From: Alterisphingorhabdus sp038748365
GTDB taxonomy: Bacteria > Pseudomonadota > Alphaproteobacteria > Sphingomonadales > Sphingomonadaceae
Length of the DNA: 64,000 nt
Direction of reading: 5' to 3'
Assembly: GCA_038748365.1 (NCBI GenBank)
Contig: JBCDIZ010000013.1
Coordinates: 4,728 to 68,727, forward strand
The notes beneath the pieces were generated by a model. The model did not search any database. It had not been told where the DNA came from and saw only the letters and a program-made list of their open reading frames with translations. The position numbers were made by a program, and so were the translations under genes. Shown piece after piece: positions 7,628-15,522 of the stretch (positions are counted from its first letter, which is position 1; the number at the start of each line of letters is the position of its first letter).

Positions 7628-8794
7628 ATGAAAGTAACCCCGCAAATGTCCTTCTCCTTTCGTGCTACCTCTCTGGGTCTTGCCGCAACCGCGCTTGCCG
7701 GTGGTGCGTTGTTGCTGGCCTCCGCCGCGCCTGCTCCGATGGCTGAAAAACCTTCCGAAACCGCTGAAAGCACAGACCCGATCATCGACTATCGCGATGG
7801 CGAGCGGATCAGTGCCGAACGGTTGCGCGATACGGTCGAGCCGATGTTCGAGGCCGAGGAATTCGCAGAAACGCGCGCCATCATCATCGTCGAGGATGGC
7901 GAGATTATCGCCGAGCGCTATGCCGAGGGCTATGATCGCGAGACCCGATTCATCAGCTGGTCGATGGCCAAAACAGTGACCTCAGTGCTGATCGGTATAT
8001 TGGTTTCCGATGGCCGTCTCGCGCTGGACGAGCCTGCGCCGGTGCCCGAATGGCAGCGCCCCGGTGATCCGCGCGGCGCGATCACCCTGCGCCAATTGCT
8101 GCATATGTCCTCCGGCCTCGACCATACAGAGGCGGGCGATCCGCCCTATGAGTCCGATGAGGTCCGCGCGCTGTTCCTTGATGGCGCTGCGGATGCCGCA
8201 GGCTATGCCAAGGCCAAAACGCTGGAGGCGCAGCCGGGCGAGCAATTTGAATATAGCACCAACACCTCCTTCATCCTCTCCGACATCATCACCCGCGAAC
8301 TGACCGACAGCACCGACCCCGATGTGCGCCAGCGGGTGATGGCGCAGTTTATCAAAGGGCGGCTGACCGAACCGCTGGGCCTGACCAGTATGTTCCCCGA
8401 ATATGACGCGGCGGGTACAATGCTTGGCGGCAGCCTGATCCACGCCAGCGCGCGCGATTGGGCCAAGTTCGGCGAGTTTCTTCGCAATGGCGGCGCGGTC
8501 GATGGCAACCAGATTCTGCCCAAAAGCTGGATCCGCTTCATGCTGACCTCAACCGAGATTGACCCTGCCTATGCCGGTCATATCTGGCTCAACAAGGAAC
8601 GCACCGGTGGCCGTAATCCGGTGCTGTTCCCCAATAACGGCCCAGACAATGTCTTCGCGATGCTCGGCCATCTGGGGCAGAAGGTGATTGTCTCACCAGA
8701 CAAGCGCGTCACCATGGTGCGGCTCGGCAAAACCCAGGATGAAGTCGGGGCACCCATCGACCGCAAAATGGGCGAGATATTGGCGGTGCTTTAG
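7628..8794 (+). CDS. Serine hydrolase, class C beta-lactamase / esterase family
   Basis: The protein has 388 residues. The N-terminal hydrophobic segment ending near ASAAPAP is a probable signal peptide. The active site SxxK is SMAK (Ser112, Lys115), the second motif tyrosine is in EYSTN (Tyr209), and the third motif is GHLGQKV near residue 344. The family includes beta-lactamases, penicillin-binding proteins and 6-aminohexanoate-dimer hydrolase-like esterases; the substrate cannot be assigned. An internal ATG at 7646 could be the start. A family B repeat follows the stop. Confidence 0.82.
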   Translation: MKVTPQMSFSFRATSLGLAATALAGGALLLASAAPAPMAEKPSETAESTDPIIDYRDGERISAERLRDTVEPMFEAEEFAETRAIIIVEDGEIIAERYAEGYDRETRFISWSMAKTVTSVLIGILVSDGRLALDEPAPVPEWQRPGDPRGAITLRQLLHMSSGLDHTEAGDPPYESDEVRALFLDGAADAAGYAKAKTLEAQPGEQFEYSTNTSFILSDIITRELTDSTDPDVRQRVMAQFIKGRLTEPLGLTSMFPEYDAAGTMLGGSLIHASARDWAKFGEFLRNGGAVDGNQILPKSWIRFMLTSTEIDPAYAGHIWLNKERTGGRNPVLFPNNGPDNVFAMLGHLGQKVIVSPDKRVTMVRLGKTQDEVGAPIDRKMGEILAVL

Positions 8795-8800
8795 CATCAA

Positions 8801-8848
8801 TCCTCCCCGGTACGGGGAGGGGGACCAGCGAAGCTGGGGGAGGGGCGC
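8801..8848 (+). repeat. Single family B two-hairpin repeat
   Basis: The layout is hairpin CCTCCCCGGTACGGGGAGG, then GGGACC, hairpin AGCGAAGCT and GGGGGAGGGGC. It begins seven bases after the serine hydrolase stop and is the same unit as at 6987, 15037, 53019 and 56481. Confidence 0.7.
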
Positions 8849-8910
8849 AAGCAATATGTGTCGAAGCTCGCCACCGGTCGCTCAAATGGCGGGCTCGCAC
8901 CAAGCCAATT

Positions 8911-9003
8911 ATTTCACGCGAAGGACGCGAAGATTAAGAAGAGCGCGAAGAAGGTCGCACCAAGCGGCACCATTCCTTCGCGTCTTAGCGCCTCAGCGTG
9001 AGA
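8911..9003. repeat. Long imperfect palindrome (family D)
   Basis: The left arm begins TTTCACGCGAAGGACGCG. The right arm ends CGCCTCAGCGTGAGA, with CCTTCGCGTC internal. Together they form a long imperfect stem of the same type as the cleaner copy at 24433-24494. Confidence 0.55.
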
Positions 9004-9010
9004 CAATAAG

Positions 9011-9144
9011 CCCTCTCCCCTTTAGGGGAGGGGGCTATCCAGTAGGCATAGCGCAAGTGGAAATCCCCCACGCCGCTGCGACTAACCCCCTCGCTATCGC
9101 TCAGGGCTAAGTCTCACTGCCCCTCCTCTGAAGGAGGAGGGGAG
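9011..9144. repeat. Composite of family B hairpins and a family F block
   Basis: Hairpin 9011-9034 (CCCTCTCCCC-TTTA-GGGGAGGGGG) is followed by a block starting CGCTGCGACTAAC near 9074 and ending CTAAGTCTCACTGC at 9120, then hairpin 9121-9144 (CCCTCCTC-TGAA-GGAGGAGGGG). The central block recurs at 19740 and 42628, each time joined to a GC-rich hairpin. Confidence 0.55.
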
Positions 9145-9168
9145 CCATAGCCGCCAAACCCTACAAAA

Positions 9169-9290
9169 GGTGACACAGGGTGACACCCTGTCACCCTATA
9201 CTCTAAGCGGGTGTGTTGTTACTATGATGTTGAAAAAGAATAATTCTCTCTCACAAAGCCACGTGCCACCATAGGGTGACAGTTTTCCCC
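9169..9290. repeat. GGGTGAC repeat cluster in a gene-free gap
   Basis: The 15-base palindrome CAGGGTG-A-CACCCTG spans 9176-9190. Further GGTGACA / TGTCACC copies flank it, and another AGGGTGACAG lies near 9273. With the repeats at 8801-9144 this accounts for most of the 589-base stretch 8795-9383, in which I find no gene. Confidence 0.45.
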
Positions 9291-9383
9291 TATTCGCGCC
9301 AAAATCGCTGCATCAGATCAACAGATAAGAAAGAGCCGTAGCGATCATAGCAGCGGTTGTCGGTGTAGGACATGCGACTAAGT

Positions 9384-10472
9384 TCACTCGTCGGCGAAGA
9401 CGATCTCGGCAAGGTCGAATGATATTTGGCCGGGCCAAAAATCAACGGCGCTGCCATTGCTGAGGAATACGATCGTGACGCTCTCATCGCCACGCGTGAA
9501 ATGACGCACATCGGCTCGATTGCCGCCACCATGCCCGACAACGACCGTTCCATCTTTGCATTTGGTGTATTCCCAGCCATTGAGGAAACGTGGTTTGCGG
9601 CCATCCTCACTATCAAGCGGTGTCCACATTGCATCCAGTGTAGATGGAGACAGAAATTCACCGGCAAGAAGGTGTTGGAACCATTTTGCCAGGTCGGAGG
9701 CCGTGCTGTTGAGGCCGGTGCTGGCGAACATATAATCGGGCTGATCAATAAAGAGATTGCGCCGCACGCCGTCTTCGGTGGAGCGATACATTGTGGCCCG
9801 GCCCGGAATGACAGCAAATTCGCCACCATAAGCCGTGTTCTTGAGACTTGATGGCTCCATCATGCGCGAAGCCATGGCGGCACGAAAGGGTTCACCCGTT
9901 TGCTGCTCAATCAACAAGCCCAACAGCAAATAGTTGGTTTGCGTGTAACGCGCGGATGTTCCCGTGGGGAAAAAAGACGGCAGCGTTTCAGCAAGCGCCA
10001 GCGCCTCTTCGGCATCCTTCGGGGTTTGATGGTCTGGCCATCGATAATAGTCGGGCAGGCCCGATTCATGCGAGAGAAGTTGGCGCACCGTGATATCGCG
10101 CCATGCCTCCGGCAGGTCAGTCAGATAATGGCCAATGCCTGCATCCAGATCAATCGCCCCGTTTTCATGCAATTGCATGATGGTCGTATGGACAAAGAGT
10201 TTGGCAACGGAAAATACCTGAAAGACTGTCTCCTCCGTAACCGGTGCGTTCAATTCAATGCTTGCCAAACCGTCGGACCGCGTGTGGATTGTTTCGCCAT
10301 TCCTGAGAATAACGGCGGAATAGCCAACAATGCCGAAACGCTGTTTGGTTTCGTCAAGCACGCCGTTGATACCTTGGTTGACTGAAGATGGTTCAGCGAT
10401 CGGCTCGTGCGCCGTGCAGTTTGTGACAGCAAGGATGAGAAAGCTGAAAAATATAGAAAATCGTAGAAACAT
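9384..10472 (-). CDS. Serine hydrolase, class C beta-lactamase family, exported
   Basis: The protein has 362 residues. It has an N-terminal signal peptide (about 1-19) with a cysteine (Cys19) in VTNC, a weak lipobox, so it may be a lipoprotein. The motifs are SVAK (Ser88, Lys91), YTQTNYLLLG (Tyr176) and GHGGG near residue 315. The family covers beta-lactamase-like hydrolases and D-aminopeptidases; the substrate is unknown. It shares the fold but not close sequence with the hydrolases at 7628 and 56768, so this is not a local duplication. It stands alone with repeats downstream. Confidence 0.82.
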   Translation of the reverse strand: MFLRFSIFFSFLILAVTNCTAHEPIAEPSSVNQGINGVLDETKQRFGIVGYSAVILRNGETIHTRSDGLASIELNAPVTEETVFQVFSVAKLFVHTTIMQLHENGAIDLDAGIGHYLTDLPEAWRDITVRQLLSHESGLPDYYRWPDHQTPKDAEEALALAETLPSFFPTGTSARYTQTNYLLLGLLIEQQTGEPFRAAMASRMMEPSSLKNTAYGGEFAVIPGRATMYRSTEDGVRRNLFIDQPDYMFASTGLNSTASDLAKWFQHLLAGEFLSPSTLDAMWTPLDSEDGRKPRFLNGWEYTKCKDGTVVVGHGGGNRADVRHFTRGDESVTIVFLSNGSAVDFWPGQISFDLAEIVFADE

Positions 10473-10628
10473 TTTTGGTAACCTGAAATGATCAGATGCC
10501 AGAGCACAGGGATATGCTTTGGCTTTGCACTTGCGATCTCATAAGCCGCTTTATGAATCTGTCCAGATAGTCAAGAGGGTCATTCAATAATGCGCAGATA
10601 GCCGCCTCAATGTGCTGGCCAAAATGCT

Positions 10629-11450
10629 TCACTCCGGTAAATGGAAGCTCCCGGTCACAACAGTAAAGCATTCCCCTGACAGCACCGCTGCATCCCCGTC
10701 ATGCCGACATTGCACAACCCCGCCACGCTGGCTCGCTTGGTACGCGCTGAAAGAGTCGCGGCCCAGCCGCTCTGACCAGAAAGTCGCCAGCGCGCAATGG
10801 GCGGAGCCGGTGACGCTGTCCTCCGGCACACCCCAGGCTGGGACAAAGACGCGGCTGATGACATCGGTGCCGCTTTGCGCATCGCCCGGCGCGGTGACGA
10901 TGGCCATCACCGGAATATCGGTGAGCGGAGCCATGTCGACCGAGATATTGCGCACCGCATCGGCGTCGTCCATCAGGATGATGGTGGTCTTTTCCACGCC
11001 GCGTACTGCTTTGAAGAGCGGGGCATTACCGGTACCTAGGGCAGCGCTGAGTTCGGGATGGTCATAGGCTTCAACAAAGGTTGCAGGCAGCGCCATGTCA
11101 TAGCCTTTTGTCCCGCGCGATACTTTCAGAACGCCTGCCTTGCGGGTGCGGAAGGTGATGCTGTCGCGCTCCGGCTCTTGGCTCAACACATAATGGCCCG
11201 AGGCGAGGGTGGCATGGCCGCACAGATCGACTTCGCTGGTCGGCGTGAACCAGCGCAGTTCATAATCTGCCTCGCCCGTGGTGTCTGGCAGGAAATAGGC
11301 AGTCTCGGCAAAATTATTCTCTTCGGCAATGGCGAGCAGAGTCCCATCGGGCAGCCATGTCTCCAGCGGTATCACCGCCGCCTGATTGCCCATGAACGGG
11401 CGGTTGGCAAAGGCGTCGATATGCGCATAGGGCAGGGTCATATGGGTCAT
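10629..11450 (-). CDS. PhzF family isomerase / epimerase-like protein
   Basis: The protein has about 273 residues. It has two similar alpha/beta halves, beginning with the family signature LPYAHIDAFANRPFMGNQAAV. The conserved glutamate lies in NNFAETAYFLP (about residue 48), followed by RWFTPTSEVDLCGHATLA and, in the second half, EDSVTGSAHCALATFWSERLG. Members include PhzF itself, but most, like this one, have no phenazine genes nearby and an unknown substrate. The start at 11450 gives a 4-base ATGA overlap with pdxH, so the pair is translationally coupled. Confidence 0.88.
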   Translation of the reverse strand: MTHMTLPYAHIDAFANRPFMGNQAAVIPLETWLPDGTLLAIAEENNFAETAYFLPDTTGEADYELRWFTPTSEVDLCGHATLASGHYVLSQEPERDSITFRTRKAGVLKVSRGTKGYDMALPATFVEAYDHPELSAALGTGNAPLFKAVRGVEKTTIILMDDADAVRNISVDMAPLTDIPVMAIVTAPGDAQSGTDVISRVFVPAWGVPEDSVTGSAHCALATFWSERLGRDSFSAYQASQRGGVVQCRHDGDAAVLSGECFTVVTGSFHLPE

Positions 11451-12022
11451 GGGTAGAGCAATCCTTCGGTCCAAGCATCGCCATCTGGCAGGAAGACGCG
11501 GCGGTGGTGCAACCGGTGTTCGCGGTCCTCCCAGAATTCATAACGCTGCGGCGTGATGCGAAAGCCGGACCAGTGCGGCGGACGTGGCACATCCTGCCCG
11601 TCATATTGCGCGCGATACTCGTCATAGCGCGCCATAAAGGTATCGCGATTATCCAACGGCTGTGATTGTAGTGAGGCCCATGCACCAAGCTGGGAATCGC
11701 GGCTGCGGCTGGCGAAATAGGCGTCCGCTGCTGCATCATCGACGGTGCTGACCTGACCCGCCACCCGGATCTGCCGCCGCAGCGATTTCCAGTGGAACAG
11801 CAAGGCCGCCTGCGGATTGGCTTTGAGGTCGCTGGCCTTGTTGCTGCCCAGATTGGTGTAGAAGACAAAGCCCTGCTTATCATGGCCTTTGAGCAGCACC
11901 ATGCGCAAAGACGGCATGCCCGATGCGTCTGCCGTGGCTAGTGCCATGGCGTTGGAGTCATTAATCTCCGTCTCGCGCGCTTCGGCAAACCATGTGTCAA
12001 ACAAGGCAAAGGGATCGGTCAT
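11447..12022 (-). CDS. pdxH: Pyridoxamine/pyridoxine 5'-phosphate oxidase
   Basis: The 191-residue FMN enzyme oxidises pyridoxine or pyridoxamine 5'-phosphate to pyridoxal phosphate. It shows the FMN and substrate segments SLRMVLLKGHDKQGFVFYTN and SRDSQLGAWASLQS, and the C-terminal signature RLHHRRVF preceded by YEFWEDREHR. The start at MTDPF (12022) fits the family better than the longer frame from 12040. phzF overlaps its stop. Confidence 0.94.
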   Translation of the reverse strand: MTDPFALFDTWFAEARETEINDSNAMALATADASGMPSLRMVLLKGHDKQGFVFYTNLGSNKASDLKANPQAALLFHWKSLRRQIRVAGQVSTVDDAAADAYFASRSRDSQLGAWASLQSQPLDNRDTFMARYDEYRAQYDGQDVPRPPHWSGFRITPQRYEFWEDREHRLHHRRVFLPDGDAWTEGLLYP

Positions 12023-12200
12023 GCTCTGGCTATTCCTCACTTATGGATAAGATGGGCTATCACCCCTGTCTTGCTAATATAAGACAGTGGCGATATGACC
12101 TTATATATTCATGCTTTTGTTACTCACCTGTGAGATAAGGTCACCATGATCAAAAAGGAAGCGCAAGCTCTTGAATTAGTGTCCAGCTCACACCAAATCG

Positions 12201-12218
12201 TGTTGTATATTTACAACA
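12201..12218. promoter_or_regulatory. Perfect 7-base inverted repeat upstream of the dnaJ-like gene
   Basis: TGTTGTA-TATT-TACAACA lies about 60 bases before the dnaJ-like start, in the gap shared with divergent pdxH. The spacing and AT-rich core look like a dimeric repressor operator. No regulator can be named. Confidence 0.4.
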
Positions 12219-12278
12219 GTTTCGGAAGTGGCGGGGCAGAGAGAGGAATAAGGCAGAAATATCATGGCGGTGCATGCG

Positions 12279-13202
12279 ATGGCTGATCCCTATAAAATAC
12301 TCGGTGTCGCCCGCGGCGCCAGCGAGAAGGATATCAAAAGCGCCTATCGCAAGCTGGCGAAGGAGCTGCACCCGGATCGCAACAAGGACAATCCCAAGGC
12401 AGCAGAGCGCTTCTCCGAAGTTACCCAGGCCTATGATTTGCTCACTGATAGTGACAAGCGCGCGCGATTTGATCGCGGTGAGATTGATATAGAGGGCAAC
12501 CCGACTGCGCCTTTCGGCTTTGGCAGCGGGGCTGGAGGTTACAGCAATCGCCCGCAATCTGCTGGTGCCGATTTTAGCGGCTTTGGCAATGACGGCATTG
12601 ATTTTGCCGATATTTTTGACGGCCTGTTTGGCGGTGGCGGCAATGCGCGCTCCGGTGGTTTCAGCGGACGCCAGCCTCCGGCTAAGGGGGCGAATGTCGG
12701 CTATCAACTGACCGTCGATTTTATCAGTGCCGCGACACTAGCGCCGCAAACGGTGACACTGTCCGATGGCAAGACGGTGTCGATCAAGCTGCCTGTCGGC
12801 GTTGAAACGGGCAGCAAGATCCGCCTTACTGGTAAAGGCCAGCCGGGCGCAGCCGGGCCAGGCGATGCGATTGTCACCATCACCATTGGCAAGCACCCGC
12901 ATTTCCGGCGTGACGAAGATGATGTGTTACTCGACCTGCCAATCAGCCTCACCGAGGCGGTGAAGGGTGGCAAGATCAAGATACCGACTGTGGATGGCCC
13001 GGTAATGATGACGCTGAAGGCTGGCAGCACGGGCGGTCAGGTTATGCGATTGAAGGGCAAGGGCTTTCACCGCAAAACCAGTGGCCGCGGTGACCAGATG
13101 GTCACGCTGCGCATCGCCATCCCCGATGATGATGCCGCGCTCGAAAGCTTTGTCGATGGCTGGGAAAGCAGTCATGATCCCCGCGCCCACTTCCAAATGT
13201 AA
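12279..13202 (+). CDS. DnaJ-like co-chaperone, CbpA type
   Basis: The protein has about 307 residues. It has an N-terminal J domain (about 1-65) with the HPD motif in ELHPDRN that stimulates DnaK ATPase, then a Gly/Phe-rich linker (about 75-140), then the two C-terminal substrate-binding barrels (GVETGSKIRLTGKG, MRLKGKGFH). The cysteine-rich zinc fingers of classical DnaJ are absent, so this is a class B (CbpA-like) J protein. An ATG at 12264 would add five residues; MADPYKILGV is the usual beginning. It is followed by brkB and fabI on the same strand. Confidence 0.9.
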   Translation: MADPYKILGVARGASEKDIKSAYRKLAKELHPDRNKDNPKAAERFSEVTQAYDLLTDSDKRARFDRGEIDIEGNPTAPFGFGSGAGGYSNRPQSAGADFSGFGNDGIDFADIFDGLFGGGGNARSGGFSGRQPPAKGANVGYQLTVDFISAATLAPQTVTLSDGKTVSIKLPVGVETGSKIRLTGKGQPGAAGPGDAIVTITIGKHPHFRRDEDDVLLDLPISLTEAVKGGKIKIPTVDGPVMMTLKAGSTGGQVMRLKGKGFHRKTSGRGDQMVTLRIAIPDDDAALESFVDGWESSHDPRAHFQM

Positions 13203-13294
13203 TAGCAGCGGTAACTTCCCGTTTGACCGACACCAGCGTAAAGCCTTAAACATGCGACGCGCTACTAAAGGAGCGCAGGCAATCAGGATACGGC

Positions 13295-14197
13295 ATGGGC
13301 AATAGGGTTGCATTGCCAGACCGGAGCGCGACCGTCCGGGTTTTCAAGGATGTGGCGGAGCGCACCTATGAGGATGGTTTCGTCCTTGCTGGCAACTTTG
13401 CCTATCTCTCGCTGCTCGCTATTTTCCCTTTCTTCATTGTTGCTACCACCATCGCCAGCGCCTTTGGCCGCACTGAATATGGCTATGATGCAGTCGAGGC
13501 GTTTCTGGTCACCCTGCCGCCATCTGTCGCGCGGGCGCTGTCCGAGCCGGTGCAATCGACGCTCACGGCGCGGAGCGGGGCTCTGCTCTGGTTTTCAGCA
13601 GCGGTTGGTTTGTGGACCACGGCTAGCCTGATCGAGACCATCCGCGACATAATCCGCCGCGCTTATATGGTGACCAATTTGCGGCCTTTCTGGCAATACC
13701 GGCTGGGCGCGATCTTGGTGATTATCGGCGGGGTGCTGTTCACTATGCTGGCCTTCAGTATGCAAGTGCTTCTCGGCGGTGCACGCAAATTCATGGACAG
13801 CATGATGGTGCCGTTTTCAAACAATATGTTGAGCTTTATCGCCTTCAGCCAGTTGGCAACGGCGCTGATACTTTTCGGCGCTCTCTATCTGATCTTCCGC
13901 TCGATGACACCGCGTGCTGAAGAACATCGCCGCGGCCCGATCTGGCCCGGCCCTGCACTGATTACCCTGTGGTGGATGGGGTTGGTGGCGCTGTTGCCGG
14001 TTTTCCTCAGCAACTTTGCCACTTACGACCTCACTTATGGCAGCCTGGCTGGGGTGATGATCAGCCTCATTTTCTTCTATCTTATCGGCCTGGCCATGGT
14101 GGTCGGGGCAGAGCTGAATGCCTCGCTATGCCGACTGGCCCGCGATGAAGCGGTGACACAGCCTCTGCCAGCCGGTATATCTGCCGACAAGCAATAG
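13295..14197 (+). CDS. YihY/BrkB family inner-membrane protein
   Basis: The protein has 300 residues and about six predicted transmembrane helices, with the family opening EDGFVLAGNFAYLSLLAIFPF and the late motif YGSLAGVMISLIFFYLIGLAMVVGAELNA. The family was once called RNase BN, a label now known to be wrong; its role in the envelope is undefined. It lies 15 bases upstream of fabI, probably in the same transcript. Confidence 0.88.
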   Translation: MGNRVALPDRSATVRVFKDVAERTYEDGFVLAGNFAYLSLLAIFPFFIVATTIASAFGRTEYGYDAVEAFLVTLPPSVARALSEPVQSTLTARSGALLWFSAAVGLWTTASLIETIRDIIRRAYMVTNLRPFWQYRLGAILVIIGGVLFTMLAFSMQVLLGGARKFMDSMMVPFSNNMLSFIAFSQLATALILFGALYLIFRSMTPRAEEHRRGPIWPGPALITLWWMGLVALLPVFLSNFATYDLTYGSLAGVMISLIFFYLIGLAMVVGAELNASLCRLARDEAVTQPLPAGISADKQ

Positions 14198-14212
14198 AGA
14201 TATGAGGATTTT

Positions 14213-15031
14213 ATGAGTGCGACGGCAACAGGACTAATGCAGGGCAAACGCGGCCTGATCATGGGGGTGGCAAACAATAAGTCGCTGGCTTGGGGTATTG
14301 CCAAATCACTGGCAGATGCGGGCGCGGAACTGGCGTTTTCCTATCAGGGTGAGGCACTGGAAAAACGTGTGCGGCCTTTGGCGGCGGAGCTGGGATCGGA
14401 CTTTCTTATCCCCTGCGATGTTTCGGATATGGACAATCTTGATGCCGCCTTTGAAACGCTGAAACAGCGTTGGGAGACGATTGACTTTGTCATCCACGCC
14501 ATCGGCTTTTCCGACAAGAATGAGCTGCGCGGCCAATATGTCGACACCAGCCTCGATAACTTCCTGATGACAATGAACATCTCGGCCTATTCGCTGGTCG
14601 CTGTCACACAACGCGCGGCTAAAATGATGCCTGAGGGCGGTAGTATCGTGACGCTGACCTATTATGGCGCGGAGAAGGTCATCCCGCATTATAATGTCAT
14701 GGGCGTGGCCAAGGCGGCGCTGGAAACCAGCGTGCAGTATCTCGCCAATGATCTGGGGCCGAAAAATATCCGGGTCAACGCCATTTCTGCTGGCCCGATC
14801 AAGACTCTGGCCGCCAGCGGCATTGGCGATTTCCGCTATATCCTCAAATGGAATGAGCTGAATTCGCCGCTGCGCCGCAATGTTACTATAGAAGATGTTG
14901 GCGGAGCCGGGCTGTATCTCTGCTCCGACCTGTCATCGGGCGTGACCGGCGAAAATCTCCATGTCGATGCCGGTTATCATGTCGTCGGCATGAAACAGGA
15001 AGACGCACCGGATATTGCTTTGGATAAATAG
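14213..15031 (+). CDS. fabI: Enoyl-[acyl-carrier-protein] reductase (NADH)
   Basis: The 272-residue short-chain dehydrogenase-type enzyme performs the last reduction in fatty acid elongation. It has the FabI nucleotide-binding segment MGVANNKSLAWGIA, HAIGFSDKNELRG, and the divergent catalytic pair Y-x6-K in YNVMGVAK (about Tyr160 and Lys167), with ISAGPIKTLAASGI just after. AGGATTTT lies before the ATG. This is the classical target class of triclosan. A repeat-flanked DUF559 gene separates it from aroC. Confidence 0.95.
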   Translation: MSATATGLMQGKRGLIMGVANNKSLAWGIAKSLADAGAELAFSYQGEALEKRVRPLAAELGSDFLIPCDVSDMDNLDAAFETLKQRWETIDFVIHAIGFSDKNELRGQYVDTSLDNFLMTMNISAYSLVAVTQRAAKMMPEGGSIVTLTYYGAEKVIPHYNVMGVAKAALETSVQYLANDLGPKNIRVNAISAGPIKTLAASGIGDFRYILKWNELNSPLRRNVTIEDVGGAGLYLCSDLSSGVTGENLHVDAGYHVVGMKQEDAPDIALDK

Positions 15032-15036
15032 AATTT

Positions 15037-15098
15037 TCTCCTCTCCCGTCCGGGGAGAGGAAGGGACCCGCCGCGAAGCGGTGGGAAGGTGAGGGGCC
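15037..15098 (+). repeat. Left family B repeat flanking the DUF559 nuclease gene
   Basis: The unit consists of hairpin CTCTCCCGTCCGGGGAGAG, GGGACC, hairpin CCGCGAAGCGG, then TGGGAAGGTGAGGGGC. It starts six bases after the fabI stop and ends five bases before the DUF559 ATG. An inverted copy lies at 15449-15516. Confidence 0.8.
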
Positions 15099-15102
15099 AT
15101 CA

Positions 15103-15522
15103 ATGAGAAATCCAGGGCGTCGCGATGATGTTGAACGCGCCCGCGATCTGCGAAAAAACCTGACACCTGCTGAACGCAAGCTCTGGTCGCAGTTGCGCGG
15201 GCAGCGTCTGGGTGTAAAGTTTCGTCGCCAGTGTTGGATAGGGAATTTCATCGTTGATTTTGTCAGTCTGGAAGCAAGGCTTGTAATTGAGGCCGATGGC
15301 GGCCAGCATGAAAATGAAAAGGCAAAAGATAAGGTACGAACGGAAATGCTTGAGCAACAAGGATTTCGCGTTATCCGTTTCTGGAACAACGATATATTGG
15401 ATAATATCGAGGGGGTTGTTGAAGAAGTGAAGTCGGTTCTTGCGGATAGACCCCCACCCTCCCATCCGCGCTATGCGCGGACGGGCCCCTCCCTCCCCCC
15501 GAGCGGGGGGAGGGTGAAATGA
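15103..15522 (+). CDS. DUF559 endonuclease-like protein (Vsr-type fold), enclosed by inverted repeats
   Basis: The protein has 139 residues. The DUF559 core spans about 10-112: RKNLTPAERKLWSQLR, then FRRQCWIGNFIVDFVSL, LVIEADGGQHEN and GFRVIRFWNNDILDN. The D, E-x-D and QH residues match the nuclease centre of the PD-(D/E)xK/Vsr-like family. Its substrate is unknown. The last 23 or so residues (rich in P, R and G) are encoded by the right-hand repeat, so the natural protein probably ended near residue 115. Its stop overlaps the aroC start (ATGA). The arrangement suggests a mobile gene captured between fabI and aroC. Confidence 0.85.
   Translation: MRNPGRRDDVERARDLRKNLTPAERKLWSQLRGQRLGVKFRRQCWIGNFIVDFVSLEARLVIEADGGQHENEKAKDKVRTEMLEQQGFRVIRFWNNDILDNIEGVVEEVKSVLADRPPPSHPRYARTGPSLPPSGGRVK
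15449..15516 (-). repeat. Right family B repeat, inverted, flanking the DUF559 gene
   Basis: Read on the minus strand, it has the same order as the left copy: a GC-rich hairpin closed around CGCTCG, GGGGCCC, a second hairpin (TCCGCGCATAGCGCGGA) and TGGGAGGGTGGGGG. It overlaps the 3' end of the DUF559 frame and supplies the purine-rich Shine-Dalgarno region of aroC. Confidence 0.75.

Noticed and set aside
8688..9110. 140-residue ORF across the repeats after the serine hydrolase
   Set aside because: It is out of frame with the hydrolase and made of repeat sequence.
15103..15522. DUF559 as a restriction-modification or Vsr mismatch repair gene
   Set aside because: There is no adjacent methyltransferase, which a restriction or Vsr system would have.
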